Assembly (NCBI GenBank): GCA_017631325.1
Contig: JAGBTM010000004.1
Span: 1-34,985, forward strand
DNA length: 34,985 nt
Reading direction: 5' to 3'
Source of the DNA: Clostridia bacterium
GTDB taxonomy: Bacteria; Bacillota; Clostridia; Oscillospirales; CAG-272
The notes under the pieces were generated by a model that was not told the origin of the DNA, did not search any database, and worked only from the letters and a program-made list of their open reading frames with translations. The position numbers were made by a program, and so were the translations under genes. Shown here in pieces: positions 9,083 through 16,814 of the stretch (its first letter is position 1; the number at the start of each line of letters is the position of its first letter).

Positions 9083-9255
9083 TAGTTTTTTTATTTTTTT
9101 ATATTTTTAACAAAAAAGCAAAAAAAGATAACTGTAACGCCAAAAAATTATACAAAACGTGCTTTATTTTATACCTTTATAACCCAAAACTAAGATATAC
9201 TATTATTATAAAAACAAAAAAACGGCACCGGCCGAACTAAAAAGGTGAGGAAAAT

Positions 9256-11208
9256 ATGCTTTTTATCAACAAAATAAGCTCACACAGTGCGATAGATTTC
9301 GCCGCCGAGGAGCTAAAAAAATATCTAAGAATGATGATGCCCGAGTGCGGTGATATAAAAATTGCATATAACCCCGAAGCAACCGACGGATTTCGCCTTG
9401 GACTTATGCAGCACCTCGGCCTTGACGTATCCGATGCCGAGTGCCCCGAGCTCGACGACGTTCTCTATATTGACACTGACTGCCACGGTGGTATTATAGC
9501 CGGAGATAATCCTCGCTCGGTGCTCCTTTCGGTCTACGAATACCTCAGACAAAACGGCTGCGTCTGGCTTATGCCCGGTCACGACGGTGAATTTATTCCG
9601 ATGAGAAATATCGAGCCTGTAAAATACCGATTTAAGCCGTCCTGTCGCTATCGCGGTCTTTGTAACGAGGGCGCCGAGTTTCAGCGCTGTATGACAGATA
9701 TTATCGACTTTTTACCAAAGGTTGGTATGAATATCTTCATGATAGAATTTAAAACACCCGTTGCCTACTACGATTGGTACTATAACCACATCTACAATGA
9801 AAAGAACCGTCCACCCGAGCCGATAAGTCCGAAAACCGTCCTTCAATGGAAGCGTATGTGCGAGTGCGAGATAGCAAAGCGCGCCCTTCAGTTCCACGAC
9901 ATAGGCCACGGCTTCACCATCGACCCATTTGGAATAGACTCGAACATGGCCTGGTATAAGGTTGACGAGGATAAGCTCCCTCTTGAAGCAAAGGAGTACA
10001 TGGCAGAAATCGACGGTAAAAGAGGATTTTTCCGAGGCCAGCCGATAAACACGAATTTCTGCATGTCAAATGAAAAGGCCCGTACCCGTGTCGTAAAATA
10101 CATAGCCGACTACGCTGAGAGCCACTCGAATATCGACTATCTTCACGTCTGGCTTGCCGATGCGGCAAACAACCACTGCGAGTGTAAGGAGTGCCAAAAG
10201 CACACCCCCTCAGACTTCTATATGATGCTCATGAACGAGCTTGACATTGAGCTTTCAAATAGAGCGCTCAAAACACGCATAGTCTTTATCGTGTACCTCG
10301 ATACAACCTGGCCTCCTCTTGAGTACAGCATCAAAAACCCGGAGCGCTTTTCTCTGCTTCTGGCACCCATATCGCGAAGCTACACCTACACCCTCGACCA
10401 AAAGCCTCGCACCCTCACCCCCTACGTTCGCAACAAGCTCCGTCTTGCGCGCGACCTCGACGAGTATTTGGCCTACTTTGGCGAGTGGAAGAAAATATGG
10501 GGAGGCGCTGCGCTTTCCTACGAGTACCATTTCTGGCGCCACATGGCCTACGACCCCTCGGGAACCGTGCTTGCAAAAAGACTTATCGAGGACGTCAAAG
10601 CGTATAAGTCGAACGGAGTAAACGGTGTTATCCAGGACGGCTCGCAGCGCGCCTTCTTCCCCAACGGCTTCGCGTTCTACGCCTATGCAAGAACTCTATT
10701 TGACACGAGCAGCACGTACGACAAGCTCGCGCAGGAGTATTTCTCGGCAGCCTACGGCAAAAGATGGCGCGATTTCCTCTCATACCTCGAGAGGCTCGGT
10801 GAAGCCTTTAACCAGAAATACCTCGAGGGCGAGGCTTCCTCAAGGCGCGAAATATCGGCATACTACAACCCCGAATATCTTAAGAACCTCGATGCCGTTA
10901 CCAAAATTCTCGACGAGGGCGCAGCCTTAATAAAGGAATGCTACACCTCGGAAAACAGAATAGAGACCGTATCTGTAAGACTGCTTGAGGACCACTCGGA
11001 CCTCTGTCGATACCTCGTAAATATACTCAAAAACAAATGTGCCGGACGCGACGACGCAGCGCTTTCCGAGTTCGAGAGGTTCACCGAGGAGTTCGGCGCG
11101 CGCGAGGCTCGAATTGAGGGATACTACGACCACTTTATTTTCGCCGCAGCATACCATAGAATTTTAAGGCTCCACCCAACGAAAAGGTGCGACGATGTAA
11201 CACTCTGA
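9256..11208 (+). CDS. DUF4838 domain-containing, glycoside-hydrolase-like protein
   Basis: This 650-aa protein is of the DUF4838 type. It begins with an alpha-glucuronidase-like N-terminal module (SAIDFAAEELKKYL, later IIAGDNPRSVLLSVYEYL, then GCVWLMPGHDGEFIP). A large TIM-barrel-like part follows, with a paired-Cys block CECKECQ and several acidic and aromatic residues typical of sugar-processing enzymes. There is no signal peptide, so it acts in the cytoplasm on imported sugars if it is an enzyme. A purine-rich ribosome site (AAAGGTGAGG) supports the start. Catalytic residues and substrate are not established for this family. It is the first of two plus-strand genes in this section. Confidence 0.75.
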   Translation: MLFINKISSHSAIDFAAEELKKYLRMMMPECGDIKIAYNPEATDGFRLGLMQHLGLDVSDAECPELDDVLYIDTDCHGGIIAGDNPRSVLLSVYEYLRQNGCVWLMPGHDGEFIPMRNIEPVKYRFKPSCRYRGLCNEGAEFQRCMTDIIDFLPKVGMNIFMIEFKTPVAYYDWYYNHIYNEKNRPPEPISPKTVLQWKRMCECEIAKRALQFHDIGHGFTIDPFGIDSNMAWYKVDEDKLPLEAKEYMAEIDGKRGFFRGQPINTNFCMSNEKARTRVVKYIADYAESHSNIDYLHVWLADAANNHCECKECQKHTPSDFYMMLMNELDIELSNRALKTRIVFIVYLDTTWPPLEYSIKNPERFSLLLAPISRSYTYTLDQKPRTLTPYVRNKLRLARDLDEYLAYFGEWKKIWGGAALSYEYHFWRHMAYDPSGTVLAKRLIEDVKAYKSNGVNGVIQDGSQRAFFPNGFAFYAYARTLFDTSSTYDKLAQEYFSAAYGKRWRDFLSYLERLGEAFNQKYLEGEASSRREISAYYNPEYLKNLDAVTKILDEGAALIKECYTSENRIETVSVRLLEDHSDLCRYLVNILKNKCAGRDDAALSEFERFTEEFGAREARIEGYYDHFIFAAAYHRILRLHPTKRCDDVTL

Positions 11209-11334
11209 CAAGATAGCTTCTGCCGAAGTCCGCAGCTGTGCCTCGCATTTTTTAAAGCGCTCGGAAACTCTATCACACAGCACACAAAAATTACGAGGCC
11301 GCGGAGCATCTATTTTAGCTAATCGGAGAAGAAA

Positions 11335-11781
11335 ATGGAAATAATAGAAATAAAGGAAAACAAAAAGCAATATATCGACCTACTCCTTTTGGGAGACGAG
11401 AGCGAGAAAATGATAGACCGCTATCTCGAGCGGGGCAGAATGTACGTCCTAATTGACGGTGCAGTAGTGAGCGAGTGCGTGGTTACAGACGAGGGAGATG
11501 GCCTGCTTGAAATCAAAAACATCGCAACAGCCCCCAAGCATCAGGGTAAGGGATATGCAAGAGCCCTTATCGAGTTTGTTGCCGAAGCCTACCGTACCGA
11601 CTTTTCGATTATACAGGTCGGTACAGGCGACAGTCCCCTCACTATCCCGTTTTATGAGCGCTGCGGCTTCACCTACTCGCACACAGTCAAAAATTTCTTT
11701 ACCGACAACTACGACCACCCGATATACGAATGCTCGCGTCAGCTTGTGGATATGATTTATCTCAAAAGAAAAATAAAATAG
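11335..11781 (+). CDS. GNAT family N-acetyltransferase
   Basis: This 148-aa protein has the GNAT fold. The acetyl-CoA-binding motif A is visible as IKNIATAPKHQGKGYARALIE, with the Q-x-x-G-x-A/G pyrophosphate loop (HQGKGYA), followed by the motif B-like PFYERCGF. GNAT enzymes move an acetyl group from acetyl-CoA to an amine; the target here is unknown. The start is supported by GGAG eight bases upstream. It lies 126 bases past the DUF4838 gene on the same strand. A bidirectional terminator follows. Confidence 0.88.
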   Translation: MEIIEIKENKKQYIDLLLLGDESEKMIDRYLERGRMYVLIDGAVVSECVVTDEGDGLLEIKNIATAPKHQGKGYARALIEFVAEAYRTDFSIIQVGTGDSPLTIPFYERCGFTYSHTVKNFFTDNYDHPIYECSRQLVDMIYLKRKIK

Positions 11782-11803
11782 AAGCAGCATTCAATCAAAA
11801 CGC

Positions 11804-11874
11804 AAAAAACACCCGATTTTTCCTCCGAAACCAGAGCGTTATGCTCGAGTTTTTGGCAAAAATCGGGTGTTTTT
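11804..11874. terminator. bidirectional terminator with long stem
   Basis: The left arm (11804-11821) and right arm (11858-11874) pair over about 17 bp, with A-runs and T-runs at the outer ends. The loop holds a small inner hairpin (GAGC...GCTC). It separates the converging GNAT and fumarase genes and can serve both. Confidence 0.8.
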
Positions 11875-11920
11875 ACTACTTTAATTTACTTTTTGATAGC
11901 ATTTATGTCTTTGACGGGGG

Positions 11921-12481
11921 TCAACCTAACGAAGCAATATACGCCTCTCTTCCACTCTCATAAAGATTATTACCCTCGCTGTCTATTACCACGACCACGG
12001 GAAAATCTTCAACCAAGAGGCGCCTTACAGCCTCTGCGCCAAGGTCCTCGTATGCCACAACCTCGGAGCTTTTTATACACTTTGCGAGCAGGGCTCCACA
12101 GCCACCGATAGCGCCAAAGTAAACAGCGCCGTGCTTTTTCATAGCCTCTACCACCTCGACGCCTCGTTTTCCCTTGCCTATCATACCGGTCTGACCCTCA
12201 CCTATAAGAATTGGACTATACGCGTCCATTCTGTACGAGGTCGTAGGTCCTGCCGAGCCGATAACCTCACCCTCTCTTGCAGGTGTTGGTCCGACGAAAT
12301 ATATAACGCTGTCCTTTATCTCAAAGGGCAGCTCCTTGCCATCTGCCACAAGCTCGCACAGTCTTTTGTGTGCCGCGTCGCGCGCAGCGTAAATCACGCC
12401 CGAGAAAAGACAGCTGTCCCCTGCCCTGAGCTTCCTTGCCTCGTCGCGTGTGAGTGGTGCCTTAATCGAAATAGCCATCAT
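11921..12481 (-). CDS. class I fumarate hydratase / tartrate dehydratase, beta subunit
   Basis: This is the C-terminal-type subunit (186 aa) of the two-subunit iron-sulfur fumarase family, which hydrates fumarate to malate; tartrate dehydratase is a close relative. Family blocks are FSGVIYAARDAAHKR, GPTTSYRMD, MIGKGKRG and the GAIGGCGALL segment. The start overlaps the alpha subunit stop by four bases (ATGA at 12478-12481), so translation is coupled. Sequence alone does not settle fumarate versus tartrate, but the split form in Clostridia usually serves as fumarase. Confidence 0.9.
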   Translation of the reverse strand: MMAISIKAPLTRDEARKLRAGDSCLFSGVIYAARDAAHKRLCELVADGKELPFEIKDSVIYFVGPTPAREGEVIGSAGPTTSYRMDAYSPILIGEGQTGMIGKGKRGVEVVEAMKKHGAVYFGAIGGCGALLAKCIKSSEVVAYEDLGAEAVRRLLVEDFPVVVVIDSEGNNLYESGREAYIASLG

Positions 12482-13317
12482 ATCACCTCCGTCTTATGCC
12501 TTGTGACGTGACAGTTGATATTGACAGCCACGGGCAACCCGGCAATATGCGTCGGCATGCTCTCAATATTCACCTTAAGAGCCGTCGTCCTGCCACCAAA
12601 TCCCTGCGGGCCTATACCAAGCGAGTTAATTTCCTCAAGCAGCTCGTCTTCGAGCCTCGAATAAAACGGGTCGGAGTTTTTCTCGCTTAGCGGACGAAGA
12701 AGCGCGAGCTTCGAAAGATATGCCGCCTTATCAAAGGTACCGCCAATGCCTACGCCGACGACGATAGGCGGACACGGATTAGGTCCCGCCTCCTCTACCG
12801 CCTCTACTACGAAGCGCTTGACGCCCTCAAGTCCGTCGGACGGACGAAGCATTTTTATTTTACTCATATTCTCACTGCCAAAGCCCTTCGGAGCAACGGT
12901 AATTTCTATTTTGTCTCCCGGCACAATATCAAAGTAAATCATGGCGGGAGTGTTGTCCCCCGTATTTACTCTGTCAATAGGGTCACGAACCACGCTTTTT
13001 CTAAGGTATCCGTCACGGTATCCACGACGCACGCCCTCGTTGACAGCCTCAGTTATATCGCCCAAAACGTGAACGTCCTGCCCTATTTTTAAGAAAACGC
13101 AGGCCATACCCGTGTCCTGACAAATCGGTCTTTGCGTTTTGTCGGCTATCTCGTAGTTTTCCATTATGCGCCCGAGTATTTCCTTAGCACCGGGCCAGCT
13201 TTCCTGGTTATATGCGTTCGCGATACACTCCTTAACGTCCTCACAAAGATGGCAGTTCGCCTCTATGCAAAGTCGCTTTACAGTCTCGCTTATCAATACC
13301 GCATTTATTTTCCTCAT
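12478..13317 (-). CDS. class I fumarate hydratase / tartrate dehydratase, alpha subunit
   Basis: The 279-aa alpha subunit carries the 4Fe-4S cluster. Three candidate cluster cysteines sit in family motifs: CQDTG, NPCPP and the C-terminal NCHVTRH. GVGIGGTFD is also conserved. With the downstream beta subunit it forms the oxygen-sensitive hydro-lyase. The start has AAGGA eight bases upstream, and a minus-strand promoter lies at 13372-13400. The genes form a two-cistron operon ended by the terminator at 11804-11874. Confidence 0.92.
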   Translation of the reverse strand: MRKINAVLISETVKRLCIEANCHLCEDVKECIANAYNQESWPGAKEILGRIMENYEIADKTQRPICQDTGMACVFLKIGQDVHVLGDITEAVNEGVRRGYRDGYLRKSVVRDPIDRVNTGDNTPAMIYFDIVPGDKIEITVAPKGFGSENMSKIKMLRPSDGLEGVKRFVVEAVEEAGPNPCPPIVVGVGIGGTFDKAAYLSKLALLRPLSEKNSDPFYSRLEDELLEEINSLGIGPQGFGGRTTALKVNIESMPTHIAGLPVAVNINCHVTRHKTEVI

Positions 13318-13658
13318 AAAATCCGTCCTTAATAAGTCCTGAAAACGCCAAAATCATAACGTTATATAGTAATTATATAGTACCTTTGAATAAAAATCAA
13401 TGTTCTTTTGCAATTTTCCTCTTTTTACGGTCGAAATCCGCCCACAATGCTCACAAAAGCCCGAGATTAGCATAGCTTTTCGCTACAAATATCGGTCCTC
13501 CAACAAAAAAGAAGAAACCGAAAAAAGAAAAATAAAACGAAAATTAAAAACCAACTAAAAATTAGAAAGTGACGAAAAACAAAAACAAATAATAAAAAGG
13601 AACAAAAAAGGCCAGAGCCACCAGGACAAAGCCTAGCTAAGCTCTGAAGCCCTATCAT
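13318..13658. other. A-rich intergenic region
   Basis: Apart from the fumarase promoter I see no gene. Bases 13500-13610 are a low-complexity purine-rich tract on the plus strand (runs of A with scattered G), similar in character to the tract after rhaA. Confidence 0.5.
13372..13400 (-). promoter_or_regulatory. sigma-A type promoter of the fumarase operon
   Basis: On the minus strand TTGATT (13395-13400) and TATAAT (13372-13377) are separated by 17 bases, about 55 bases upstream of the alpha subunit start. Confidence 0.7.
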
Positions 13659-13856
13659 TTACCCGTGCTCTTCCTTTTGCGCTTCCGACGGCTCCCCGTT
13701 CAGTCCTCGTACGGTAGCTATCGTAGCCATCGTGTCACCAAGCTGAACAAAAAGGCTTGCCAAAAGAGCTATCTCGCTCACCGCAAGCCCCGAGCAAGCC
13801 GCATTTGCCAAAGCAGTGACAGCAGAGGTTATTTCAAGCGAACTAATATCAACCAC
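13659..13856 (-). CDS. small DUF6774-like protein
   Basis: This is a 65-aa protein with a hydrophobic helical core (SAVTALANAACSGL, EIALLASLFVQLGDTMATIAT). The pattern of a short helix, then a Leu-rich helix, then QLGDT-ATIA is that of small clostridial proteins classed as DUF6774; function unknown. The start is uncertain: GTG at 13856 gives the longest frame, but the purine-rich AAAGAGG almost touches it, so initiation may occur a few codons later. The tail is polar and ends EEHG. It has no close co-directional neighbour. Confidence 0.6.
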   Translation of the reverse strand: MVDISSLEITSAVTALANAACSGLAVSEIALLASLFVQLGDTMATIATVRGLNGEPSEAQKEEHG

Positions 13857-14173
13857 CTCTTTCGTTTTACGTCACTATATGATATGCAAAACGTTAAAAA
13901 ATTCACACGCCCCCCTATATAAACACTCCCACCTCAAAACCACAAGGCGCCTGCAAACCCAAGCCGAAAGCTCAAGAAATCCTCACAACGCACCCTTCTG
14001 CTCTATCCCCACACTACACTAGGGGTGCGCCACCGACAAACAACGCAAGATGATACGCGGCGTTTATCCGAAAAGACGTTTTTCGACGCGTAGATTTATC
14101 ATTTGACAATAGCCTGGTTTTGTGATACAATATCAATGTATTTTAGAAAAACGGTGATAATAGAGGTTATCTC
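13857..14173. other. intergenic region upstream of the PAP2 gene
   Basis: No gene is supported here. It contains the PAP2 promoter (14103-14131). A T-poor, C-rich stretch at 13900-14030 shows no recognisable structure. Confidence 0.5.
14103..14131 (+). promoter_or_regulatory. sigma-A type promoter of the PAP2 gene
   Basis: TTGACA (14103-14108) and TACAAT (14126-14131) are exactly 17 bases apart, about 43 bases before the ATG. Confidence 0.8.
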
Positions 14174-15115
14174 ATGCAAAAGAAAAGGGACGTTTTAATT
14201 TATACAACCATAGCAATGCTTGTCGCTCTTACGGTATTCGGTTCGTTTTGGGACCTTGAGATTTCAAACGCTCTATACCTTGGACAGACACCCTCGGACA
14301 ATATTTTTGGAATAATATTCTCGTTCATAGGGATAATTCCGACCTTTGTCGGCTGGAGCTTTCTCGGAGCGAGCATATTTTACCTATCAAAAAAGCAGGT
14401 GAAGAACGCCAAAAAAAGAAAAGCGCTCATAGCATTTTCGGTTTTACTCCTCCTGCTTTCATTCTTCTATTTTTGCAACACGCTCTACCTGTCAAACTCG
14501 AATGCATTTGAGGTTCACTTTGCCGTTGCTTACTCAATAGGAATTGCGGTTATTTTCTTCGCAGCATACCTTGGATACAGATTTTCACGGAGCAGCGATG
14601 ACGGTGAACTTCTCAAAAAGGCGCTCTTTTTGGCCGCAGTGAGCCTTCTCTCGTTAATTATAATCAGCTGTACCAAGGAAATTATGTCGAGACCACGTTT
14701 CCGTCTGCTTCTAGCAATGGACGATGAAAGATTCTTCAGGAGTTTTTGGCAAAGTGGAAAATCGCTCAGGGAAAGCCTCGGCCCGAATATCGTCACCGAC
14801 GAATTTGCGTCTTTTCCGTCCGGGCACTCGGCATACTCAATGTTCGCTATCTTCATATTTCCCGCGCTTTCTGACTACGTAAGCACTCTTAAAAAATTCA
14901 AAACCCACCTTTTCCTCTTAGGCTTCGCTTGGTGGGTAGCCACAGCCCTCTCTCGCCTTACCGTCGGAGCACATTACCTTACCGACGTCGCGCTCGCAGG
15001 CCTTATCACAATACTTGCATACGGCATAGTTTTTTTCACACGTCTAATCTATACAAAGCGAAAAAACACCAAAACACGAACACAAAAAGCGCCCGAAGAA
15101 AATAAGGTGTTGTAA
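14174..15115 (+). CDS. PAP2 family membrane phosphatase
   Basis: This 313-aa protein has about six membrane helices and the three-part PAP2 phosphatase signature: KEIMSRPRF (Lys168 and the RP pair), PSGHSA (His218) and SRLTVGAHYLTD (His267 and the following Asp). These residues form the phosphate pocket. Such enzymes remove phosphate from membrane lipids, for example undecaprenyl pyrophosphate, phosphatidic acid or phosphatidylglycerol phosphate; which one cannot be read. It has its own promoter and GAGGT six bases before the ATG. The C-terminal tail is basic and cytoplasmic. Confidence 0.88.
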   Translation: MQKKRDVLIYTTIAMLVALTVFGSFWDLEISNALYLGQTPSDNIFGIIFSFIGIIPTFVGWSFLGASIFYLSKKQVKNAKKRKALIAFSVLLLLLSFFYFCNTLYLSNSNAFEVHFAVAYSIGIAVIFFAAYLGYRFSRSSDDGELLKKALFLAAVSLLSLIIISCTKEIMSRPRFRLLLAMDDERFFRSFWQSGKSLRESLGPNIVTDEFASFPSGHSAYSMFAIFIFPALSDYVSTLKKFKTHLFLLGFAWWVATALSRLTVGAHYLTDVALAGLITILAYGIVFFTRLIYTKRKNTKTRTQKAPEENKVL

Positions 15116-15149
15116 GGAGCGATAAAACGAGAAACGCAAGGGACGATTA

Positions 15150-15301
15150 GCGGGATTTTCACAAAAGCTGAATATTCTCACGCTTGCCGCTTACGTGCGA
15201 GCTCGACGCGTCTGCACGGAGAATGCGAACTCGCATCTTGCTGCGCAAGACGAGTTCAAGTCAAGAAACCACAGCCAAAAAACAAGAGACAACCGCAAGG
15301 G
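15150..15301. repeat. 152-bp direct repeat, copy 1
   Basis: This copy matches 16108-16260 with about seven differences and one inserted base over 152 bases. It begins GCGGGATTTTCACAAAAGCT and ends at CAAGGG, the loop of the terminator hairpin that is complete only in copy 2. In this copy the second hairpin arm is missing, because the 15305-16087 segment follows. Confidence 0.9.
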
Positions 15302-15353
15302 TACGTATTCTTAAGGACAGTTTTTGATCTTAAAAAGAATATCTTATTTATTT

Positions 15354-15396
15354 GCAAAAATGACAGAGAATGCTTTACACTCTCTGTCATTTTTTA
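15354..15396 (-). terminator. terminator of the small cysteine-rich gene
   Basis: A 10-bp stem (15360-15369 with 15381-15390, ATGACAGAGA) is flanked by A-runs on the left and T-runs on the right, so it works on both strands. On the minus strand it directly follows the stop codon of the 69-aa gene. Confidence 0.8.
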
Positions 15397-15603
15397 CTGT
15401 TTTTTAGTATCATTCTTACTTGGAGTAATATTTTCTTCTTTGATTTGATCATCAAACTCCGGAAAACAAAGCAAAAAGTAATCACACTCGTCACAACAAC
15501 ACTCAAACCCTTGTTCGCCGTTACCAAGGCAAACGCTGGGTTTTCCCGGTGTAAGTTCAACGCCGGTAATATCTATGATTTTTTCTTGAATCTTCTTGCT
15601 CAT
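15394..15603 (-). CDS. small cysteine-rich protein of unknown function
   Basis: This 69-aa protein has a clear GGAGG ribosome site seven to eight bases... upstream of ATG at 15603 (site at 15608-15612). It has an N-terminal helix (SKKIQEKIIDITGVEL), then six cysteines in a short block (SVCLGNG followed by ECCCDECDYFLLCF), then an acidic, polar tail. The cysteine spacing suggests metal binding. I recall similar short proteins in many Clostridia but know no function. It lies just downstream of a terminator hairpin and the rod-shaped RNA on the same strand, so read-through could control it. Confidence 0.7.
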   Translation of the reverse strand: MSKKIQEKIIDITGVELTPGKPSVCLGNGEQGFECCCDECDYFLLCFPEFDDQIKEENITPSKNDTKKQ

Positions 15604-15621
15604 ATATCCTCCATCCACATA

Positions 15622-15651
15622 TAAAAAGGTGCGTAACCGAAGCCACGCACC
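15622..15651 (-). terminator. terminator between the rod-shaped RNA and the cysteine-rich gene
   Basis: On the minus strand GGTGCGT and ACGCACC (15645-15651 with 15628-15634) form a stem with a GC-rich interior, followed immediately by five T residues. It can end the RNA at 15674-15836 or act as an attenuator for the downstream gene, whose ATG is only 19 bases further. Confidence 0.8.
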
Positions 15652-15673
15652 GAAAAACGCAAACCCCGATTGC

Positions 15674-15836
15674 TGCTACACAAAACTTAACAAGCTCGGA
15701 GATAACTCTCGCTTATACGCTAAGTGGAATTTGCGTTTTTGCCAAATTCATTATTAGCATATAAGCATAGGGATAAAACCCTCTATAAAAATAGAGAGTT
15801 CCCTCGCATAGCTTGTTAATTAAATTTTGTGTAGCA
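15674..15836 (-). ncRNA. rod-shaped structured RNA candidate, 6S-like
   Basis: The ends pair perfectly over 12 bp (15674-15685 with 15825-15836). An inner 10-bp helix follows (15687-15696 with 15810-15819), then a large asymmetric internal bubble with its own hairpin (around 15781-15800), then an upper stem (15711-15720 with 15757-15766) and an apical GAATTTG/CAAATTC hairpin. Size (~163 nt), closing stem and central bubble fit 6S RNA, the RNA polymerase regulator. A terminator follows on the minus strand. The alternative is a cis-acting leader of the 69-aa gene. I cannot run a covariance search. Confidence 0.5.
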
Positions 15837-15934
15837 AGATTATTATATCACAATTTTTGCGATTTGTAAACATATTTGGTGAAAATTATAAACTTACCTT
15901 GGCGAAAATTATAAACTTACCTTTCGGGAGATAG

Positions 15935-15968
15935 AAAAAAGCCTCCCTTGTGTAAAGGGAGCTTTTTT
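15935..15968. terminator. bidirectional hairpin terminator
   Basis: The arms around CTCCCTT and AAGGGAG, bordered by six A residues on the left and six T residues on the right, form a typical U-tract terminator on either strand. It lies upstream (minus sense) of the rod-shaped RNA. Confidence 0.7.
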
Positions 15969-16027
15969 ACGTTCATCTATGATCTGTCAATTTTCCCGAC
16001 AAGCACTGCATTTGTATCCACAAACGC

Positions 16028-16064
16028 AAAATACGGCATACCTCTTTCGAGATATGCCGTATTT
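16028..16064. other. 12-bp inverted repeat near the element's right end
   Basis: AAATACGGCATA at the left arm pairs with TATGCCGTATTT at the right arm around a 12-base loop. It may be a terminator on the plus strand or a subterminal structure of the candidate element. Confidence 0.5.
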
Positions 16065-16107
16065 CCCCGAACTGTCCTTTAGAGTACAGCTCTAAGGGTT
16101 GTCTCTG

Positions 16108-16260
16108 GCGGGATTTTCACAAAAGCTGAATATTCTCACGTTTGCCGCTTACGTGCGAGCTCGACGCGTCTGCGCGGAGAATGCGAACTCGCATCTTGCT
16201 ACGCAAGACGAGTTCAAGTCAAGACACCACAACCAAAAAAACAAGAGACAACCACAAGGG
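16108..16260. repeat. 152-bp direct repeat, copy 2
   Basis: This is the second copy of the repeat at 15150-15301. It runs straight into the complete terminator hairpin at 16235-16276 that serves the minus-strand tRNA remnant. Confidence 0.9.
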
Positions 16261-16276
16261 TTGTCTCTTGTTTTTT
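16235..16276. terminator. terminator behind the tRNA remnant
   Basis: AACAAGAGACAACC and GGTTGTCTCTTGTT form a 14-bp perfect stem with a short loop and T-runs at both outer ends. On the minus strand it begins immediately after the CCA of the tRNA-like 3' end. Confidence 0.8.
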
Positions 16277-16327
16277 GGTCGAAGTGGCGGGACTCGAACT
16301 CGCGGCCTCCAGTACCCGAAGCCGAAA
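16277..16327 (-). pseudogene. truncated tRNA 3' end (probable attachment-site scar)
   Basis: Read on the minus strand it ends ...GCGAG-TTCGAGT-CCCGC-CACTTCG-A-CCA: a T arm with consensus T loop and four of five stem pairs, an acceptor 3' strand, a discriminator base and an encoded CCA, followed by a terminator. The matching 5' acceptor strand (CGAAGTG), D arm and anticodon arm are not found upstream; AT-rich unrelated sequence is there instead. CGAAGTG acceptors occur in tRNA-Leu, so a Leu tRNA is the best guess. A 3' fragment like this is typical of a boundary left by a tyrosine-integrase element. Confidence 0.55.
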
Positions 16328-16814
16328 AAATATGTTTTTTGAGCACCATTATTTACATATAGTCCGTATATTCCGCTGAAATGCACCGTTTTGCACGTTG
16401 TTTCCGTTATTTCCGTATAGAACAATTCCTGTTGTGGTCAGTTATGTGGTCAAACCTAAAATACGGTTAAAAGCAGAAAACAGAGATCCGGGCAAAGCCT
16501 TTCCTCCCTATTAACAAACTGTACCCGTGTTAAGAAATACGCACGAAATATACACTAGTTTGCTTTATTGTAACTCTAAAACGAAGAAAAAGCAAGAGCA
16601 TTTGATGATAAAAATCTTACCAGCCTTAGACAAAGATCAACCGTGAAAATCACGTAGCCTTGCGACAATGAAAAGCGCCTTGCACTTATCAAAATTTAGT
16701 CAGCATGAAACAAAGAATAGAGCCGATGAAAAAAATCGGCTTTTTATTTTCCCCAAGTGTCTGGACTTTACTAAATTTATGTGGTATTGTATTGTGCTAC
16801 CGGAGGTAATAAAA
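16328..16814. other. non-coding island-boundary region
   Basis: I see no gene. The minus-strand sequence next to the tRNA remnant has short repeated motifs (GACCAC twice around 16435-16455, ACGGAAATAACGGAAAC around 16395-16415), reminiscent of integrase arm or core sites. A plus-strand terminator lies at 16720-16746. Confidence 0.4.
16720..16746 (+). terminator. small rho-independent terminator
   Basis: AGCCGAT (16721-16727) pairs with ATCGGCT (16735-16741) and is followed by TTTTATTTT. No gene is seen directly upstream, so it may be the end of a lost or small transcript. Confidence 0.65.

Larger units (their letters stand above)
15305..16087. mobile_element. candidate non-autonomous element with terminal inverted repeats
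   Basis: The ends GTATTCTTAAGGACAGTT (15305-15322) and the reverse complement of 16070-16087 agree at 16 of 18 positions. The segment starts in the loop of a copy 1 terminator. After its right end AAGGGTTGTCTCT resumes, resembling the missing hairpin arm, with AAGGG on both sides as a possible target duplication. It encodes no transposase. It carries a 69-aa cysteine-rich gene, a rod-shaped RNA candidate and several hairpins. Insertion by a transposase acting in trans is an inference. Confidence 0.5.

Noticed and set aside
16205-16235. tRNA-like 3' end on the plus strand (GTTCAAGTC followed by CCACAACCA) inside the direct repeat
   Set aside because: The T-stem does not pair and no acceptor partner is found, so I could not support a tRNA. 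The resemblance may still reflect a decayed copy.
16099-16425. Short open frames over the tRNA remnant (for example with WRDSNSRPPVP)
   Set aside because: This is the well-known false translation of the complement of a tRNA 3' end and its terminator, not a protein.
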